From Pseudozyma flocculosa PF-1 (lineage: Eukaryota; Basidiomycota; Ustilaginomycetes; Ustilaginales; Ustilaginaceae): 64,000 bases of DNA. The notes under the pieces were generated by a model. It saw only the letters and a program-made list of their open reading frames with translations. It was not told the origin of the DNA and did no database searches. The DNA lies in contig NW_006920881.1 in NCBI RefSeq assembly GCF_000417875.1, positions 729,819 through 793,818 on the forward strand. Direction: 5' to 3'. A program made the position numbers and the translations under genes. Numbering within the stretch: position 1 is the first letter of the stretch; every line of letters starts with the position of its first letter. This document shows, one piece after another, positions 1 through 8,835 of the stretch.

Positions 1-3000
1 GACGGAGGTGGCTACCGAGATGGCGAGGTGGGGGACACGGGGCCGGAGGTTGGGTGGTACCCTGTCCTGGCCCCCTTTTATCCTTTTTCCGTCGCTACGG
101 AAGCTACGACGAACCTTCCCGCTGTCTCTTCCAAACACACCAAAGAAGGCCCGGCGCAATCAAGCCACCTAACCTACACACCGTTAGGCTATGGAGGGAT
201 CGAGGACGCTAAGCTCGGGCGCCGATCGGTGCCGTACGTACCGTCAAGTTATGCTGCGACAGGACGGCATGCGTTACGTAGACACGTACGGCGGGGGGAG
301 AAAAAAAAATCGGGGGCCTGGACGTAATGGGACCCCCTGAATAACCTTTGTTCAGGTCAACTGCAGCCTTCCTTGCTCCGGCCGACGTGGTGTCCGATGG
401 CGTACAGATGCACCGTCGTGAGAGGAGGCTCGACACGAGGCGCGATATACGTAGGCGTCATGTTTTCAAACGCCTTCGCAGTCGAAACATTGCCGTCATG
501 GCATCTGCTCGTCACTGGCACGTAGCTTCGAGCTTTCCAGTTCGAGCTGAACGAAGGGGGACCGATGTCGATCCCAGCGATGGGCACACCGGTAGGGCGG
601 CCGGATGAGATCGCAGTCGGCTCCCTCGGCGAAGGGGTCCGGGTCTGCCGTACATCGAGTCCGGACGGCTGCACGCCACACCTGTTCTCGCCTGCAGCCA
701 GGACATTAGGCTGGCCGATGCAGCCGGGCGGCCCGGCCGACGCGGAATCGCTGAAAGGGCGAGGATCGCTCCTGTTCGCCCCTGCTCTACATGGGCTCGA
801 GCGTCAGGCCACTTTCACGGCAACCTCGAAAAGGGCCGGGCCCGCCCACCAGTGCACAAGGGCAGACCGATGCGTCTACCCTCACCCCTCCTCCGGGTCG
901 TGCCGGCCACCGGCTCGTGATTCGCTCAGAGGGCCGCCTCACCCTCCGTGGCCATACTCGAGGCACGAGCGCGCGCTCTGCAGCCCGGACAGAAGACGAG
1001 GAGGTAGCCCGCTGCTATCCGCACCGCTCGCGAGGCCTATCGTAGATCACCTTGGCTCGTGGGGCCATCGAGCTCATATAGGAAGGACCACTCGCGCGGG
1101 GCAGAAGATGCGGATGGCCCCAGAAACAGCACACGACGCTGCTGCGCTCCGTGGAGGCGCGGATGCTGTCACGGCGCGCTAATCGGGCGCACACAGGCAG
1201 AACAGGTCTGCCGCTGCCCGACCTGACGGCAACACCTTTAGCCGCGGGCGGAAGGTATGAAGGACAGCGGGCCGTGGTCGGCCAAATGGTGTGGGAACCA
1301 ATCCGAGCAGGGTGGCTGCTCGAGGAACGACGCCGCACTCGAGCGCGTCCTCTGTAGGTGTCAGCACGATGGTGGGCTTCACGGCGACCTCAAGCATGTA
1401 TCCCGTTCCGCCGCATGTGTTGGGGGATGTGGCGCTGGTACGCACCCCTTCGGGCCACCGTTCAGCCTTCTGTCGCCGCGAGCGCGCATTTCCAGCCTTG
1501 TGCGCGGAGGCCGAGCATATCGGAGCGGTCGCTACGCCGACGCGCCCTAAGAGGTGTATCCGGGCTCGGCGACACGCGCGCTCGTGAACCTTTCTCGGCG
1601 CCGCCGCACGTGGCGGCATGGTATCGCCCGTTCCGAGCAAGGGCTATTGCGAACGCCGGTCACAAGGCGATCGACAAGAGGGCGGAAGTCGCGGCCGGCA
1701 ACGCGGGAGGGTCGGGTCGGCGCTGTCCGACAGAACCGCTTCGCATTCGGGCCAGCCTAGCATGCGACCACGCTATCCTTACACCGCCTCCTACCGGGGC
1801 ACGGCGTGCGATCTCTGTGCCTTGAATGGACGCGACAGACGGCTTCAAGTGGGGTCGCACCGGCCACGGCGGCAAGAGATGGTACCAAATGGGATCGGGC
1901 CGCGGATGTGACCTCAGGATCGGTGGATCCGGAGAGGCACTAATGACTCCTTAGCGCACCTTCAATGTCTGGATTCGGAAAGTGCCTTTTCGCTGCCGTG
2001 CGAGAACAGAAAGCCGGAGTGAGACCGTGTGGGACCGAAGCGCTGCTCGCCGCGATCGAGACAAGCGGAGGGGCCAGACGGGAGAAGACCAACGGTCGTC
2101 GGTTCAGCACGTCGCATGCATCGGCGTGGGCAAGTTGGTGCTGAGGTCGGACGAGAATCCCGGCGCTGCTGAGACGCAAGAGAACATGGATGACTGTGCA
2201 GGGGCACGACGCGCTCTCGCCATGCCAACTAGATACATTGCAGCTCGTTTTGCGCTGCTCTCGAGTGGACTCGCGCCGTTACCATCGGAGTGGTGGGGGC
2301 GACCGCTGCGGGGAGCGTCTCTGAGCATCGTGATCCGCAGCGTAGAGTTCAGGCCCCACACCCCCGCTTCGGCACGCTTCCCTATTTTTCATTTACCCCC
2401 CACCAGCGGACCGATGAGGATGCTGCAAACATCGGCCTGCGCCTATCTAGACGGCGGGCACGTTTGCTACGTACACTTCACACGTGCCCGAAAGGCTCAG
2501 AGGCCGAGCGGGGAGCGCCTTCCGGAAAACACGCCGGCCTATCTTGCCCAAACTGTACGTCAACATCAGCGACGCCATCCTCCTTCGAGACAGCCCACCA
2601 TCTCTATCTCTTGTTGGAGCACTCCGTCTTGGTAGACGCTCGCGCAGCCGCCGATCTGAGAGCGCAGCTGTGAGAGGCCTGGACCCCCTGAATCAACACA
2701 GCATTGAGCTGCACGAGGAAACCGGCTCCCCCGAGCCGCGGGTGTACGACTCGGCCATCTGTGGTCAGGGCCTGGCCAGGTGGACGGCGTGCACTGCGGA
2801 GAGCATCGGCAGTCTCTGAACTTGTCCAGCTGCTTGCCGCATTTCTCCTCGAGATCGAAAAGCCCGCGGACCAAAAGCCATCCGGCGCAAGACAGCTGGC
2901 CCATCTACCTTCCTGGCACTTCCATCGACGTGGCTCGCTCGGAACATTACTTCCAAGCGAGTTGGTCGCACGTAAGTTGCCTGCCTCGCCCAGCTCACGG

Positions 3001-3188
3001 CAAAGAAGCGGAGACGCCTGTACTAGCATTGCAGAGAGGCTTCGGCGCCGAGGTAGGATAAAAGGAGGAGGGCAAAGGGGAACTTCTCGGCCTCACACTC
3101 ACCCCTCGACTCTTCTACATCGCAAAACCCCTTCCTCGGTGCCTGCCGTCTCGCTCAAGAAAGTCCGACCAAGCTCCAGAACACGCAG
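1..3188. other. gene-poor region, no supportable gene
   Basis: No open frame here has a convincing family match, signal peptide or splice-consistent structure. The frames are short (up to about 215 codons) and overlap on both strands, as expected by chance in GC-rich DNA. A minus-strand stretch at about 2619-2762 faintly recalls the RNase H region of a copia-type element but lacks the catalytic pattern. No terminal repeats, telomere repeats or RNA genes were seen. The right end holds the promoter of the first secreted-protein gene. Confidence 0.5.
3057..3065 (+). promoter_or_regulatory. TATA-like box of first secreted Cys-rich gene
   Basis: The string GATAAAAGG lies about 235 bp before the start codon at 3294. 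A probable 5'-UTR intron (3189-3287) would shorten the mature leader. Its place and form match the TATA boxes of the sister genes. Confidence 0.4.
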
Positions 3189-3287
3189 GTGAGACGATTC
3201 TTGCCCTGTTCTGTTGAACGAAGGCAGCACCGGGACGCCTGCTCTGACGCGTCACCCGTACGTCTTGCGCACTGTTGTCGTTGCCAG
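3189..3287 (+). other. probable 5'-UTR intron
   Basis: The donor CAG|GTGAGA and the acceptor TTGCCAG|GAAACC bracket 99 nt just before the ATG at 3294. Comparable leader introns can be drawn for three sister genes of the cluster, which supports this one. It is an inference from splice motifs only. Confidence 0.45.
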
Positions 3288-3293
3288 GAAACC

Positions 3294-3563
3294 ATGAAGG
3301 CCGTTCACACTTCCGTCCTTGTCGTCTTCGCTCAAGCTCTGTTCTTGACGGCCAGGGCGGTCGTGTTCCATGGAAAAGGTCCCCTGATCCCGTTCGACGT
3401 CTTCTGCTCTTTCGATCCTAACCAAGTCGTGGACGCGCGCTCATTCAGCCAAGCCCTGCACTGCGATGCGAACAACGAATGCGACCGAACCGACGGGAAA
3501 ACGTTCTGCGCGACCTGCGACTTCTACCATGGCGGAATCAGCGCCAGCTGCAAGCTGTACTAG
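3294..3563 (+). CDS. small secreted cysteine-rich protein 1
   Basis: This 89-residue protein starts with a clear secretion signal (MKAVHTSVLVVFAQALFLTA, cut near residue 22). I chose this ATG because translation from further upstream in the same frame would bury the signal and run through a likely 5'-UTR intron. The mature part has six cysteines in the order C-x18-C-x5-C-x8-C-x2-C-x10-C, ending KLY; the fourth and fifth form the FCATC motif. The same pattern recurs in the proteins at 4334-4693 and 6568-6951 and, more loosely, in the other two cluster members. I do not recognise a described family. By inference it is an extracellular, disulfide-bonded protein such as a fungal effector or surface protein. 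No enzymatic motif is visible. Confidence 0.75.
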   Translation: MKAVHTSVLVVFAQALFLTARAVVFHGKGPLIPFDVFCSFDPNQVVDARSFSQALHCDANNECDRTDGKTFCATCDFYHGGISASCKLY

Positions 3564-4333
3564 ACGGCATTAAGGAGGGCAAGCGAGACATATTCGACGA
3601 GGCGCCATGCTGCGTTCGGCGGCGTCCCGCGAAGTACAAGAACTTCGTCATCGACGGCGTGCGCAAGCATCTCCGTGTCCGTTATTGTCCTGTCGAGAGA
3701 CTTTCAATGCCCAGTTGCATATGCTTCCGCCCTAGTGGACGGCACGCTTTCGCACTCGCGGTTGCCTTATCACACCGGGTCGACCGGCTCATCCTTGAGT
3801 GCGACTAGGTGAGGCTGCCTATCACCGTGCTTTTCAGCGGTCCGCGGCCAACTCGTCTGCTCGTCCGAGCACGGATGGGGGTGTTCGCTCAGGTCCATCT
3901 GAATGCAGTCTATGCCATGCTACGCCGTACGATCGAGCATTCACGGAACGGTCGCCTTCGAAGGACAACCCTCGTGCACGAGTTACTCCGCAGAGATGCG
4001 AGGAAGACGTCCGCAGAGCATCGCTCGTCGTGCGTCGCGTGTCGCAAGAGCAGATGAACAAGCATATCCAGCAGCTTCACGGTCTAAGCACCCGCCCCAC
4101 ATGGCAAACCCGTCCATTCCCGTCCGCACAGTCTTCGAGGGGGCCACACCTTTGCTCTGCCGGCAACACGCGGCTCTGCCAAGGATGGTCGATGATTGCA
4201 AATTGTCCAAACTACGGTCTGGTCCACTCGTGTTGCTCGTGCGTGGCAAAGGCTGGCCAAGTCGGGCAGGCGAGGCCCCAATCAATGCCGCCAAACTGAG
4301 CCTCCCAGCAACGCCTGACATCGACCTGCAAGA
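3564..4333. other. spacer between secreted-protein genes 1 and 2
   Basis: This 770-bp spacer lies between two convergent genes. Short frames exist on both strands (for example 3799-4299 plus and 3983-4321 minus), but none has a signal peptide or the cluster's cysteine spacing. I see nothing further in it. Confidence 0.5.
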
Positions 4334-4693
4334 TCACGGGACGCACCAGTCGCTGGGTGTGCCCTTGAACATGGTGCACATTTTGCAAAACGTGCCCATG
4401 TCCATCTTGCACGCTGAAGGAGATCCCGGATTGCAGCCTTGGCTTTGGTAGAAGAGCAGCGTCGCATGAGACAGGTCATCGTAATAGCACTCGGCAGTTG
4501 GCTTGCAGCGAAAGTAGGGGTCCTTCGCAGGGACGCAGTTCGGCTGGACCTTGGCGGTGATGAACCGCGCGGATTGCGCGACGGTGCGAGGCTGGATGAC
4601 TGGCTTGTGCGCGTCCCACGGATCGGTCGGGGCGGCGGCTACAGCAGCGACAGCCAGAGCAGTGGCGATGCTGGTAAGGCGGAAGAGGTTCAT
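4334..4693 (-). CDS. small secreted cysteine-rich protein 2
   Basis: This 119-residue protein starts with a typical signal peptide (MNLFRLTSIATALAVAAVAA, cut near residue 21). A short linker follows with the motif KPVIQP, then an eight-cysteine region spaced C-x9-C-x5-C-x17-C-x7-C-x7-C-x2-C-x10-C, ending VP. The FCKMC motif and the x17, x7 and x10 spacings are shared exactly with the protein at 6568-6951, so the two are paralogs. The start is the ATG at 4693; residues before it in frame would mask the signal, and a good acceptor (CAACAG) lies just upstream. It diverges from the next gene at 5858. No known family was recognised; a secreted effector-like or wall-associated role is an inference. 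Confidence 0.8.
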   Translation of the reverse strand: MNLFRLTSIATALAVAAVAAAPTDPWDAHKPVIQPRTVAQSARFITAKVQPNCVPAKDPYFRCKPTAECYYDDLSHATLLFYQSQGCNPGSPSACKMDMGTFCKMCTMFKGTPSDWCVP

Positions 4694-4703
4694 TGCGGAG
4701 GTG

Positions 4704-4829
4704 CTGTTGAGCGGGCCTTTGACACGTTTGGGCTGTCTATCATTCCGAGTCGGGCGAGAGTTCAACGACTAGTCAGAGGAGAGAGAGGCTACCACGCGGG
4801 AGGCTCGGATCATGCGAGCTGCTGCTTAC
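4704..4829 (-). other. probable 5'-UTR intron
   Basis: Read on the minus strand, the donor CCA|GTAAGC and the acceptor CAACAG|CACC bracket 126 nt ending ten bases before the start codon. This parallels the leader introns of the sister genes. Support is from splice motifs only. Confidence 0.4.
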
Positions 4830-4895
4830 TGGAGCTTGCTTGGCAAGGAGGATGTGGGGTGCTGGCCAGACGGACGCTCAGGCAGGTAACGCAAG

Positions 4896-4903
4896 CTTTT
4901 ATA
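4896..4903 (-). promoter_or_regulatory. TATA box of secreted protein gene 2
   Basis: The minus strand reads TATAAAAG here, a consensus TATA box, about 67 bp upstream of the inferred leader-intron donor. It is the clearest core promoter element in the cluster. Confidence 0.6.
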
Positions 4904-5634
4904 CACATCTGGGCCTGTGGCGAGCTCGCTGTTTGGGGTGCCTTAGCCAGCGACGGCAATTGTACCCGTCGACCTGCCCCACCTTCAGCCCTCTCTCGTT
5001 TCGAGGTGGGTCGACATTACGGGCAAGTCAAAGGATGTGGCAGTGTCGCGGCCCGGTGTGCAAGAACGGACCCATGATGAAGCTGAAGCTGTAGTACGTG
5101 CCAACGGTAAGCTGATCCGGATGAGCTCGGGGCGCGGATGCCCCTCCGCCGTGCTCTCCTGACTTGCAAAATCAGGCGCCACCTTTCCTTTTCGGTAGTG
5201 CAGTCCGGACCCACCATCGGGACCTCACCGCACAGGTACAAGACGACTCGCCGCCGTGAAGGCAGCTCGGTATCGTGATTCCGACACTGTGGCGAGCGGA
5301 AGTGTCGCTGTGACGCCCCCTCGGTGCCAGGACGATGTAATCGGCTGCGGATCAGCCTTCGCGGGAGAAGACAGGCCTCGGCGTGATACGGAGTGAGCGG
5401 TTGCATCGCCGTGTCGAGGTCGAGCCCGCGGGAGAACAGAGGGTCAGAGCGTGGGTGCTGTGACGCTGCCTTTTGTCGTGCAGAGTCAGGCGGTGGGTCG
5501 AGCGCCGACCCACCTCCGATGTGGGGACGATGGGTCCAGCGTATCAGCGAGGAGCGATGCTTGCAAGCCACTGCGGACGCTCGTTGCGGCGCCCCACTGC
5601 TTTTGCCCCACAGCGAAGAGGGCGACCAAAAGGG

Positions 5635-5644
5635 TACATAAGAG
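5635..5644 (+). promoter_or_regulatory. TATA-like box of secreted protein gene 3
   Basis: The string TACATAAGAG lies about 90 bp before a strong GTGAGT donor at 5731 that appears to open a leader intron. Its spacing resembles that of the TATA boxes of the neighbouring paralogs. Confidence 0.35.
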
Positions 5645-5730
5645 CACGTTGCACGTTCCAGACAGAGGCCCCGACCAGAGGCCCACAATCTCAAGACCCC
5701 CAACAGCTCCCTCACAGCTGAAGCTCCAAG

Positions 5731-5848
5731 GTGAGTGCAGCGCGAGCCTTGGTCCAAGATACATACATTCGCCACGCCATGCGCAGGTCGAGCTACTCGG
5801 GCAGATTGCAACCTGACACCCCGAGCGTGTTTGCTCCCCTTTTCGAAG
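5731..5848 (+). other. probable 5'-UTR intron
   Basis: The donor CCAAG|GTGAGT is strong. The most likely acceptor is the AG at 5847-5848, preceded by a pyrimidine-rich run and a branch-like CTGAC. Earlier AGs at 5785-5786 and about 5804 are alternatives. The coding start lies ten bases after the preferred acceptor. Confidence 0.45.
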
Positions 5849-5857
5849 CCATCGAAG

Positions 5858-6223
5858 ATGAAGCACTTCTCGTCCCTCGCTGCCATCCTTGCCCTCGTTG
5901 CCGGTGCCATGTCTGCACCGGCCAACAGCGGCCCCCCTAAACAGCACAAGCCGAAACCCGACCTGACCTACTTCGCGAACGACGGCAGCAGCTGCCTTTT
6001 CGACGCCATGAGCCGCGCTCAAGAGCTCTGCCTGGCGCAGAAGCTCAGCTGCCATCCCTCGGACTGCGATACGCTGGAGCCTGATGTCCTGCGCTATTAC
6101 TGCGACCTTTGGGAAGGCTTTCCCTTCAATGCTCCCGTCTTCGTCGATCCGAACTTCCCCGGGATCACGATCACCCCGGCCAAAGGACCGCAGTGGAAGA
6201 AGGACGCTTGCAGCAAAGTGTAG
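5858..6223 (+). CDS. small secreted cysteine-rich protein 3
   Basis: This 121-residue protein starts with a signal peptide (MKHFSSLAAILALVAGAMSA, cut near residue 20). The mature region has six cysteines. Those corresponding to the cluster core are spaced C-x18-C-x4-C-x11-C, the last in LRYYCDLWEG where the sisters have FCxxC; a further cysteine sits inside the x18 segment. It therefore lacks the second cysteine of the FCxxC pair and has a longer C-terminal tail (about 30 residues, rich in Pro and Phe) ending in DACSKV. It is the most divergent intact member, and its membership rests on position, signal peptide and partial cysteine spacing. The start is the first ATG after the likely leader intron. 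Function unknown. Confidence 0.75.
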   Translation: MKHFSSLAAILALVAGAMSAPANSGPPKQHKPKPDLTYFANDGSSCLFDAMSRAQELCLAQKLSCHPSDCDTLEPDVLRYYCDLWEGFPFNAPVFVDPNFPGITITPAKGPQWKKDACSKV

Positions 6224-6567
6224 GCTTGACAAGCTCGATGTCGTCTCGACATTTTGTCAGCTAGCAACCCCCAGCGCCTATGCTGTCCTTATCTACGTGC
6301 GCGGTATGCTTCGCTTTTTCTCGCGAGCGTGAACGAGAACCTTACGTCACGTCCAGGGCCGATTTGATTTCAACTCGCCGCAAGTGCGGCCAAGTAGCGC
6401 TGGCGGATGACGGCTTGTCGATGAACGTCAGGACGCTGCGCTCTCGCAAGATGGCCTTGCGAGCGTGGACTCGTCTGCAGCTGGTCGCCGTGAGCGCTCG
6501 ATCGCCTCGGAATATGATTTGAAAGAGATGGTGATAGAGCTGAGATACATGAGCGGGTATGGCCGCG
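6224..6567. other. spacer between convergent secreted-protein genes 3 and 4
   Basis: About 340 bp lie between the stop codons of two convergent genes. It probably holds both 3' UTRs. No gene or repeat was seen. Confidence 0.5.
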
Positions 6568-6951
6568 CTAAGACGGAGCGCACTCGCCACCGGGGACCCC
6601 TCGGGCCTGGCTACACATCTTGCAAAACGTGTCGACGTCGATGTCGCACGAGGCAGGTGCCGGCTTGCAATGATTCTTCTGGAAGAAGATGTCCGTCGCC
6701 CAGCTGAGTGCCGCGAAGCCGCACGTTGCGGCCGGAAGGCACTTCTTGTCGTTCCAGTTGCCGCCGAAGACCAAGCACTGCGGGATCGTTTGGGCGGTCT
6801 GAAAGTTCACGACTGTCTTGGGCGTGTGAGGCTGGACCACGGGGGTGTGAGGCTGGACGACGGGCGTGTGTTCGTCCAAAGCCGCGTCTGCGGGCGCCGC
6901 CATGGCTGCCGAAGCCAGGACGACGGCAACGCCAGTGAGCCAGACCTTCAT
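6568..6951 (-). CDS. small secreted cysteine-rich protein 4
   Basis: This 127-residue protein starts with a signal peptide (MKVWLTGVAVVLASAAMAA, cut near residue 19). A linker follows with the heptad HTPVVQP in two direct copies and a partial third, related to KPVIQP in protein 2. Eight cysteines follow, spaced C-x11-C-x5-C-x17-C-x6-C-x7-C-x2-C-x10-C, ending APS, with the FCKMC motif. This is almost the same frame as protein 2, so the two are the closest paralogs of the cluster. The ATG at 6951 lies downstream of a probable leader intron (donor GTAAGT, acceptor CTCGCAG). Nothing enzymatic is visible; a secreted structural or effector role is inferred. Confidence 0.8.
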   Translation of the reverse strand: MKVWLTGVAVVLASAAMAAPADAALDEHTPVVQPHTPVVQPHTPKTVVNFQTAQTIPQCLVFGGNWNDKKCLPAATCGFAALSWATDIFFQKNHCKPAPASCDIDVDTFCKMCSQARGVPGGECAPS

Positions 6952-6982
6952 TTTGTGTTCTTCGAGCGCGGGTTCTGACGCG

Positions 6983-7059
6983 CTGCGAGGAGGCGAGAGA
7001 AAGTCGGATAGTGGTTTCAGCACAAGGCAAGAGAGCTGCGGCGTGCCACGGACACTTAC
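6983..7059 (-). other. probable 5'-UTR intron
   Basis: On the minus strand the donor CCAGC|GTAAGT and the acceptor CTCGCAG|CGCG enclose 77 nt, with a branch-like TGCTGAAAC. This is the best-supported leader intron in the cluster because all three signals are present. Confidence 0.55.
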
Positions 7060-7140
7060 GCTGGTCTGTTGATATGGCGGATAGGAGGTGTCGTTGAAAG
7101 AACGCTGAGGGAATGCTGAGTTCGAGGCATTGGACAAGAC

Positions 7141-7146
7141 TTTATA
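7141..7146 (-). promoter_or_regulatory. TATA box of secreted protein gene 4
   Basis: The minus strand reads TATAAA about 82 bp upstream of the leader-intron donor. Together with 4896-4903 it suggests TATA-driven, possibly condition-dependent expression of the cluster. Confidence 0.55.
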
Positions 7147-8031
7147 CCCTGTCGTCGCCTCTTGACTCTATCCCAGCCAAGCGATGAGCTGAGGCCGGCC
7201 GTGGCTCTTCCAGCGGTCATCAGCCTTGCACATCGATCGCTGCAATTGTTACGTGTCGTGGCGAATGTCGCGCATGCGTTGGCGCTCGGGCCGAGGCGAC
7301 ATGCAACAAGCCGCTGCACCACCTCGAGGCAGGCCCACCGACACTGGGAGAGTCACCCGTGCTCCGGGGCTCGGCGCTCAAGTGTCGGTTTGATGCTTGC
7401 ACACCAATGCACTTTACCGACGCCTTGGCGCAGAGCTCATACTTATGTATCTGTCTCCATGCGTTGCCTGAGCGGTAACCACGTCTTTTCGTCCACGGGT
7501 TCAGACATCGAGGTACGCATCGTCCGACATGCTCAACGGCCCACTCACAAACAACAAGGCAAACTGTATTCGCCCCCTCGAACCAGACGCGGCCCGGTCG
7601 ATGCAGGAGCGCGGAGAGTGGGGCTTCGATTGGATCAAGCTTCAGGCGAACCCCCTCGGCGACACCGGACCCGTTTACGTACATAAAGGGGACCCAACGG
7701 GCCGAGGCAGCCGTGTGGGTGACGCGATCGGCACTGTCACTGGGGCCAATACCTTTGCTGGGGCGCCGAAGCAGGTGTCGAAGGATACAATATCAAGGCG
7801 GAAGGGGTCATCACCGCCCCTAGGCCCTCCCCCCATCCTCCATTAGCCCCCTCCCACTGTCCAGAAACAAAAGTACAAAGCTGAGCGGTCGGCGGCTCGC
7901 ACTGCGTCTCTTGAGCAAGCTCTCTGACAGATCGACCTCCATACATACCTGCTTTGGCGTAAAGCGCAGCCAAGCCAAGCCAAGCCAAGGCAAGCCCAGA
8001 CCAAAAGCGACACGCCATCCCTCTCGCTACC
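7147..8031. other. intergenic region between secreted-protein genes 4 and 5
   Basis: This 885-bp divergent spacer carries the promoters of two genes. A frame at 7529-7846 (plus, 105 codons) has no family match and no signal peptide. A TATA-like ACATAAAGG lies at 7681-7689. A short CCAAG direct repeat runs at about 7970-7992, just upstream of gene 5. Confidence 0.45.
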
Positions 8032-8350
8032 ATGAGGATCTTGAGCCTCGTCTCGCTCTCCCTTGTCCTGGTCGTCGCCACCACCACGTCGGCCGCTTCC
8101 ATCAACGAGACCGACGCCATGAAGCGACTGGAACGAAGGGACACGATCTCGTACCGATCCGCTCAGAATCGCTGAAGGCGACGGAGGGAAGAGAATTCCG
8201 AAAATGTCGATCTGCACCCTCTACCAGCCCGACGCTGTGCTTCAGCAGACCCTGGCAACCGAGGGATGCACCCCCGCCAAGTGCACGCTGGGCCCCGTCA
8301 ACCTCTGCAAAGCCTGCAAGGGCCCTGTGGGCCAGCTGCATTACGTATGA
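8032..8350 (+). pseudogene. secreted cysteine-rich protein 5, broken frame or tiny intron
   Basis: The first frame (8032-8175) encodes a signal peptide (MRILSLVSLSLVLVVATTTS) and a short linker with KR and RR pairs, then stops. A second frame, shifted by one, continues to 8350 and carries the cluster core spaced C-x17-C-x4-C-x7-C-x2-C followed by ten residues, so the two clearly belong together. The final cysteine of the sister proteins is missing. Either the gene is frameshifted, or a 43-nt intron (8151-8193, donor GTACCG, acceptor GAGAG) joins the frames into 91 residues. That intron would be far shorter than the confidently placed coding introns of the window (79 nt or more), and its splice sites are poor. 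I therefore lean towards a decayed copy or a sequence error. Confidence 0.55.
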
Positions 8351-8835
8351 AGGATAGAGCTGCTGAGAAGAGTGAAGCCCTCGATCGCTCGCGAGCGCGC
8401 CATGCCGCCTGGCTGGGCGCGATGCGCAGACACCGAACTGAGCGACCCTCGACCACATCCCTTCGCGAGGATTTCTCGAACGAGGCGTAGGGGGAGGAGG
8501 AGAAGTCCCCGTGTACCTCCTCGTTGGCTTGCACTACGATCGCCTCTGGTGAACGCGGGCGAAGACAGAGCGAGCCTATCCAGACTGAATGCAAAGCGGA
8601 GTTGATGTCGTGCCTCGTCGACGAATCCGCCTCAACTGTTCGAGAACAGCAACGGCGGGGGCAGTGGAGCATGGCATCGGAAGCTACATGCAGAGCGTGC
8701 TGCACTGCGGAACGGAGGACATAGCGTCCAAGTCCTCACGGCGACCTTGGGTCCCGGCAGCCGCGGAACGACACAGCCGCACCACAGCGCCTCTCTTTGC
8801 TTCCACATCTCTCGCTGCCGTGCCGTATAGTACAT
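8351..8835. other. spacer before the ABC transporter
   Basis: About 485 bp lie between the fifth secreted-protein gene and the stop codon of the convergent ABC transporter gene. Only short overlapping frames were seen, with no family match. Confidence 0.5.

Noticed and set aside
357..674. Minus-strand frame with IDIGPPSFSSNWKAR, at first read as a possible integrase fragment
   Set aside because: No catalytic Asp-Asp-Glu arrangement could be found, and its position relative to the RNase H-like stretch is wrong for one copia element.
1179..1640. Minus-strand frame ending ADLFCLCAPD, checked as a sixth member of the cysteine-rich family
   Set aside because: There is no signal peptide, and the cysteine spacing before the pair does not fit the cluster signature.
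7529..7846. Plus-strand frame of 105 codons between secreted genes 4 and 5
   Set aside because: It has no signal peptide, no cysteine pattern and no recognisable motif; it probably falls in the leader or promoter of gene 5.
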